Source of the DNA: Bradyrhizobium sp. NAS80.1
GTDB lineage: Bacteria; Pseudomonadota; Alphaproteobacteria; Rhizobiales; Xanthobacteraceae
Direction of reading: 5' to 3'
NCBI RefSeq assembly: GCF_001908205.1
Contig: NZ_LGHL01000140.1
Coordinates: 17,670 to 58,849, forward strand
Length of the DNA stretch: 41,180 nucleotides
Below are positions 39,714 through 41,180 of the stretch, one piece after another. Below the pieces are notes generated by a model. It was not told the origin of the DNA. It was given only the letters and a program-made list of their open reading frames with translations, and did not search any database. A program made the position numbers and the translations under genes. Every line of letters starts with the position of its first letter. The first letter of the stretch is position 1.

Positions 39714-40475
39714 ATGAAGTCCTTTCGTAACATCCGCGTCATACCGGTCGTCCTGGTTGCCGTCGCAGGCCTCGCCATGCTCAAGGTGGCGGGCCTCGTG
39801 GTCAATGGCGGCTATGTCTTCGACTACCAGCCGAGCCAGACCAAGAAATCCTGGGCCCAGGAAAATCTGAACTTCCCGACCGGCCGCGACGACCCGGATA
39901 TCACCGGGTCGACCCATGGCGCAGCGAAGGAGCCGCCGAAGCCGGCTGCTCCCGAGACCAAGCCCGAAGGCAGCGCGGTCAAGATGGACGAGGCCCAGCC
40001 GCAAGTCTCCGCCTCGGAGCGCGCGATCCTGGAACGCTTGCAGGCGCGCCGCCAGGAGATCGAGGCCCGCCAGCGCGAGATCGACATCCGCGAGAGCCTG
40101 CTGAAGTCGGCCGAAAAGCGCATCGAGAACAAGGTCGAGGAGATGAAGGCGGTGGAATCCCGCATTTCCACGACCCAGGCCGAGCAGAAGGCCGCCGAAG
40201 CCCAGCGCATGAAGGGCCTCGTGATTATGTATGAGAGCATGAAGCCCAAGGACGCCGCGCGGGTGTTCGACCGGCTCGAAATGGGCGTGTTGATCGAGAT
40301 CGCCTCGCAAATCGCGCCGCGCAAGATGTCGGACATCCTCGGCCTGATGTCGCCCGAGGCCGCCGAGCGGCTGACGGTGGAGATGGCCCGCCGCGCCAAT
40401 GGCGGCGGAGATCAATCGGCCTCGGCCGGCGACCTGCCCAAGATCGACGGCAAGCCGACGCAAAAGCCGAATTGA
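39714..40475 (+). CDS. MotE-like protein
   Basis: A 253-residue exported or membrane-anchored protein. The N-terminal helix 'VIPVVLVAVAGLAMLKVAGL' is followed by a Pro-rich linker, then a coiled coil (~105-165: 'RAILERLQARRQEIEARQRE', 'KRIENKVEEMKAVESRISTT') and a MotE/MgtE-N-like helical domain ('MYESMKPKDAARVFDRLEMG', 'LIEIASQIAPRKMSDILGLM', 'PEAAERLTVEMARR'). In Sinorhizobium MotE is a periplasmic chaperone for MotC; alphaproteobacterial relatives lie beside fliM. Last gene of the fliL operon; I see no clear terminator after it. Confidence 0.82.
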   Translation: MKSFRNIRVIPVVLVAVAGLAMLKVAGLVVNGGYVFDYQPSQTKKSWAQENLNFPTGRDDPDITGSTHGAAKEPPKPAAPETKPEGSAVKMDEAQPQVSASERAILERLQARRQEIEARQREIDIRESLLKSAEKRIENKVEEMKAVESRISTTQAEQKAAEAQRMKGLVIMYESMKPKDAARVFDRLEMGVLIEIASQIAPRKMSDILGLMSPEAAERLTVEMARRANGGGDQSASAGDLPKIDGKPTQKPN

Positions 40476-40508
40476 GGGCGCAAACTTAAGGAGTCCTTGG
40501 TTTGAAGG

Positions 40509-40779
40509 CCATCGGCTCCTGTCATAAACTAGGACGTGGCCGAAATCGGCTTCACCCGCTTGAACGTCTTCAAGGAGATGAATGAGGCCAGCTCGATTCT
40601 TGATGAGAAGGCCACGTTCCCTGATCTCGATAGGTTCGAATAATCGTCGAATTATGCGCGTGCGCAAGGGCGGCAATCACCCCGGCCTGATTCCGGATTG
40701 AGTGTTGTTGCCGTTCGGTTGACATACGAACGCACTGGACGGCTCGACACATCTTTTGAGCTGTTGGAAGGTGGGACAT
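40509..40779 (-). pseudogene. decayed serine-recombinase (resolvase) N-terminal fragment, frameshifted
   Basis: On the minus strand, 'RAVQCVRMSTERQQHSIRNQ' with 'AHAHNSTIIRTYRDQG' is the catalytic N-terminus of a large serine recombinase, including the nucleophilic Ser of 'RMSTERQ'. At about 40615 the reading frame breaks. The match continues in another frame as 'RERGLLIKNRAGLIHLLEDV' and 'QAGEADFGHVLVYDRSRW', then stops matching at about 40509. The C-terminal DNA-binding part is missing, so the gene is dead. It is probably the relic of an integrated element next to the flagellar block. Confidence 0.72.
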
Positions 40780-41084
40780 TCGAACGACGAGTTCGTTGCC
40801 CATGGATCAACCGCGCCGTACCCCTAAGACGCGTATATTGGCTTCCAATCAAGTGTGCCGGCAATCGCGTGGCGAATGGCGCGGCGCGGTCCAGCCTGCA
40901 CTGGGCAAAGTTGCAATTGCTACACCTCGACGATTCCTTGGAGCGCGACAGCGCTCCCGTACTGCGGGATGGGGGTGGACGGCCGGCACTAGCCAATTGT
41001 CCAATGTGGCTAAAAGTGAGCATCAAACTGTCGCGCATTGATTGACGTTGTAAACCGACCTTCCTTTAGGCTGTACATTTCGAA
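40780..41084. other. non-coding or unrecognised region beyond the recombinase relic
   Basis: About 300 bp in which several frames on both strands are open but none resembles a known protein or shows a ribosome-binding site. Base composition is less GC-rich near 41040-41110. With the adjacent recombinase relic, this is most likely degenerate mobile-element or intergenic DNA. Confidence 0.4.
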
Positions 41085-41088
41085 ATGT
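41075..41088. promoter_or_regulatory. 14-bp perfect palindrome near the right edge
   Basis: ACATTTCGAAATGT is a perfect palindrome at 41075-41088. It is followed by the tandem GTTTCTGATTGTTTCTG and an inverted CAGAAAC at about 41119-41125. Such clustered symmetry is typical of an operator, but no gene can be assigned. Confidence 0.35.
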
Positions 41089-41180
41089 TTCTGATTGTTT
41101 CTGTCTTTGTCGTGCAACCAGAAACTTCGGGATCGACTTGCCGTGAGCTTGATGCAGAGACTGCGGAAGAGGCTCTTTCC
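41085..41180 (+). CDS. possible partial gene running off the right edge
   Basis: An ATG at 41085 opens a frame that stays open to the window end (32 codons), beginning 'MFLIVSVFVVQPETSGSTCR' and continuing with an acidic 'ELDAETAEEALS' stretch. The latter resembles small proteins with an '...AATPEEALAKA...' pattern, but no ribosome-binding site is visible and the ATG lies inside the palindrome. A GTG at 41142 in another frame is an alternative start. Low confidence. Confidence 0.25.
   Translation, partial: MFLIVSVFVVQPETSGSTCRELDAETAEEALS

Noticed and set aside
39015..40500. Continuation of the minus-strand recombinase frame under fliM, DUF6468 and motE-like genes
   Set aside because: Similarity to recombinase ends at about 40509; beyond it the frame is the antisense of well-supported flagellar genes.
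1..41180. CRISPR arrays, tRNA or rRNA genes
   Set aside because: No regularly spaced repeats and no recognisable tRNA or rRNA sequence were seen on reading the window.

Overview
The window is about 41 kb of GC-rich alphaproteobacterial chromosome. Gene content, codon bias and repeat types point to Bradyrhizobium or a very close relative. The main clues are Caulobacter-style flagellar regulators (FlaF, FlbT, FliX), TTAA-N7-TTAA CtrA-type boxes, a DksA with a reduced zinc finger, DUF1127 and MocR genes, and intergenic palindromes of the kind scattered through Bradyrhizobium genomes. The species is an inference; no rRNA or marker gene is present.

Layout. (1) 1-11060 is a housekeeping/accessory stretch: the 3' end of an MFS drug exporter, an MHYT-PAS-GGDEF-EAL cyclic-di-GMP protein, two small membrane proteins, a DUF218 protein flanked by two copies of a dispersed repeat, a MocR regulator divergent from a DUF1127 gene, a UspF-like stress protein, a SixA-type phosphatase whose 3' end is frameshifted in a G7 tract, a FAD oxidoreductase and an exported MsrB. 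(2) 11100-16833 is the hook and hook-junction operon flgE-flgK-flgL behind a clear sigma-54 (-24/-12) promoter. (3) 16841-21456 is a compact three-gene cassette: a fold-I PLP enzyme, an ATP-grasp ligase and an aromatic-L-amino-acid-decarboxylase-family enzyme. It sits between flgL and the flagellins, begins just after a perfect CtrA-type box, ends in a strong terminator, and is bordered by two short fragments that look like remains of a disrupted gene. (4) 21816-26295 holds two paralogous flagellin genes facing each other across two terminators, then flaF, a small unknown protein and flbT. (5) 26320-29540 has a FlaG-like gene and flgN-like, flgJ and flgI on the minus strand, with fliX divergent from flgI.

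(6) 29545-33529 is a block of non-flagellar genes: an HxlR regulator divergent from an NmrA-like oxidoreductase, dksA, an extended-SDR reductase and a MhpD-like hydratase. (7) 33590-40475 is the second flagellar block: flgF-flgG-flgA-flgH on the minus strand and fliL-fliM-DUF6468-motE-like on the plus strand, divergent from a shared promoter region. (8) 40476-41180 holds a decayed, frameshifted serine-recombinase N-terminus and little else.

How it works together. The flagellar genes encode rod (flgF, flgG, flgJ), P- and L-rings (flgI with FlgA as chaperone, flgH), hook (flgE), junction (flgK, flgL), filament (two FliC), export chaperone (flgN-like), switch (fliM) and stator accessories (fliL, motE-like). 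The control logic looks Caulobacter-like: CtrA-type boxes precede fliX, flbT and the second flagellin gene, and sigma-54 drives the hook operon. In Bradyrhizobium this gene set best fits the subpolar flagellum, although the window alone cannot prove which of its two flagellar systems this is. The least explained element is the PLP/ATP-grasp/decarboxylase cassette, which appears to have been placed under a CtrA-type promoter inside the flagellar locus.
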